From assembly GCA_030526935.1 (NCBI GenBank), contig JAUNBY010000227.1:1-5467 (forward strand): a DNA stretch of 5,467 bases. The letters are read 5' to 3'. Position numbers and translations under genes: made by a program. The notes under the pieces were generated by a model. The model saw only the letters and a program-made list of their open reading frames with translations, was not told the DNA's origin and searched no databases. Positions within the stretch are counted from its first letter, which is position 1; each line of letters opens with the position of its first letter. Below are positions 5,147 to 5,467 of this stretch, piece by piece. Source of the stretch: Clostridia bacterium. Lineage in GTDB: Bacteria > Bacillota > Clostridia > Christensenellales > Aristaeellaceae.

Positions 5147-5467
5147 ATGAAAAGATTTGCAGTGCTGTTACTCGTCGTCACTCTCATAGCTGGCGCATCG
5201 GCGACGGCCGAGGTACGACTTACATTATCAAGCGGAATGATTGGCGACCATATACTGCACCAGTGCAGCGAAAAGATCATAAGCCTTATAGAAGAACGCA
5301 CCGGCGGCGAAGTTACCGTTAATTATTACGGCGGAGACACACTCGGAACCACTCAGGAGCGCGCGGACATGCTTATGGCCGGCGCCGTGGATATAGACAT
5401 GGCCGCGCTCAGCGTTTATGACAACTACAACCCCCGTCAGGGAATAATGAGCGCGTTTTTCATGTTT
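5147..5467 (+). CDS. TRAP transporter solute-binding protein, DctP family (N-terminal part, runs off window)
   Basis: 107 residues are present from the ATG at 5147, and the frame is open at the right edge. Residues 1-21 form a signal peptide (KR at 2-3, hydrophobic stretch 4-17, probable cleavage after ASA or ATA) without a lipobox cysteine, so a soluble periplasmic protein is expected. After it come LTLSSGMIGDHILHQ, the helix ISLIEERTGGEVTVNYYGGDTLGTTQE and LMAGAVDIDMAAL. This follows the DctP pattern of a TGG.V.V strand, a LG..QE turn and a G..D.. strand. Such proteins bind carboxylated solutes, including sugar acids, and deliver them to DctQ/DctM permeases, which would be expected just downstream. 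AAAGGAG at 5131-5137 is the ribosome binding site. The 62-nt gap after the broken AKR shows no hairpin terminator, so it is probably in the same operon. Confidence 0.88.
   Translation, partial: MKRFAVLLLVVTLIAGASATAEVRLTLSSGMIGDHILHQCSEKIISLIEERTGGEVTVNYYGGDTLGTTQERADMLMAGAVDIDMAALSVYDNYNPRQGIMSAFFMF

Noticed and set aside
1..5467. tRNA, rRNA, CRISPR array, insertion sequence or attachment site
   Set aside because: Looked for on both strands; no repeat-spacer array, transposase-like frame, terminal inverted repeats or tRNA-like cloverleaf was recognisable.

Overview
The window (about 5.5 kb, moderate GC, with an AT-rich regulatory gap) looks like a self-contained bacterial carbohydrate-uptake and catabolism locus under its own LacI-family repressor. 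Both solute-binding proteins at its edges carry signal peptides without a lipobox cysteine. That points to soluble periplasmic proteins and therefore to a diderm bacterium. The mix of a branched-chain-amino-acid-type ABC binding protein, a TRAP binding protein, strong AGGAGG ribosome binding sites and frequent ATA codons would fit groups such as Synergistota or Spirochaetota, but the phylum is only a weak guess.

Layout. Positions 1-229 (minus strand) hold the N-terminal 76 residues of a periplasmic ligand-binding protein of the Leu/Ile/Val type. Positions 230-671 are a divergent control region. It holds two back-to-back promoters with perfect TTGACA-N17-TATAAT sequence, one firing left (497..469) and one firing right (583..611), and two copies of a CG-centred palindrome (411-430 and 621-640). 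Positions 672-1721 encode the LacI-family regulator. A third copy of the palindrome, perfect over 18 bp, lies at 1776-1793 ahead of the metabolic genes. These are, on the plus strand: a FucI/AraA-superfamily sugar isomerase (1856-3292), an intact aldo/keto reductase (3310-4161), a second aldo/keto reductase gene broken by an internal deletion plus frame change (4199-5084), and the start of a TRAP-type solute-binding protein (5147 to the window end).

How it may work together (inference). The repressor probably binds all three palindromes and so controls its own gene, the leftward transporter gene and the rightward catabolic/TRAP operon. An aldose or related sugar derivative taken up by one of the transporters would be interconverted with its ketose by the isomerase and reduced or oxidised by the aldo/keto reductase. 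The substrate cannot be named from this window. A TRAP binding protein next to an isomerase suggests an acidic sugar derivative or a mixed substrate set. No kinase, aldolase, RNA gene, CRISPR array or mobile element is visible.
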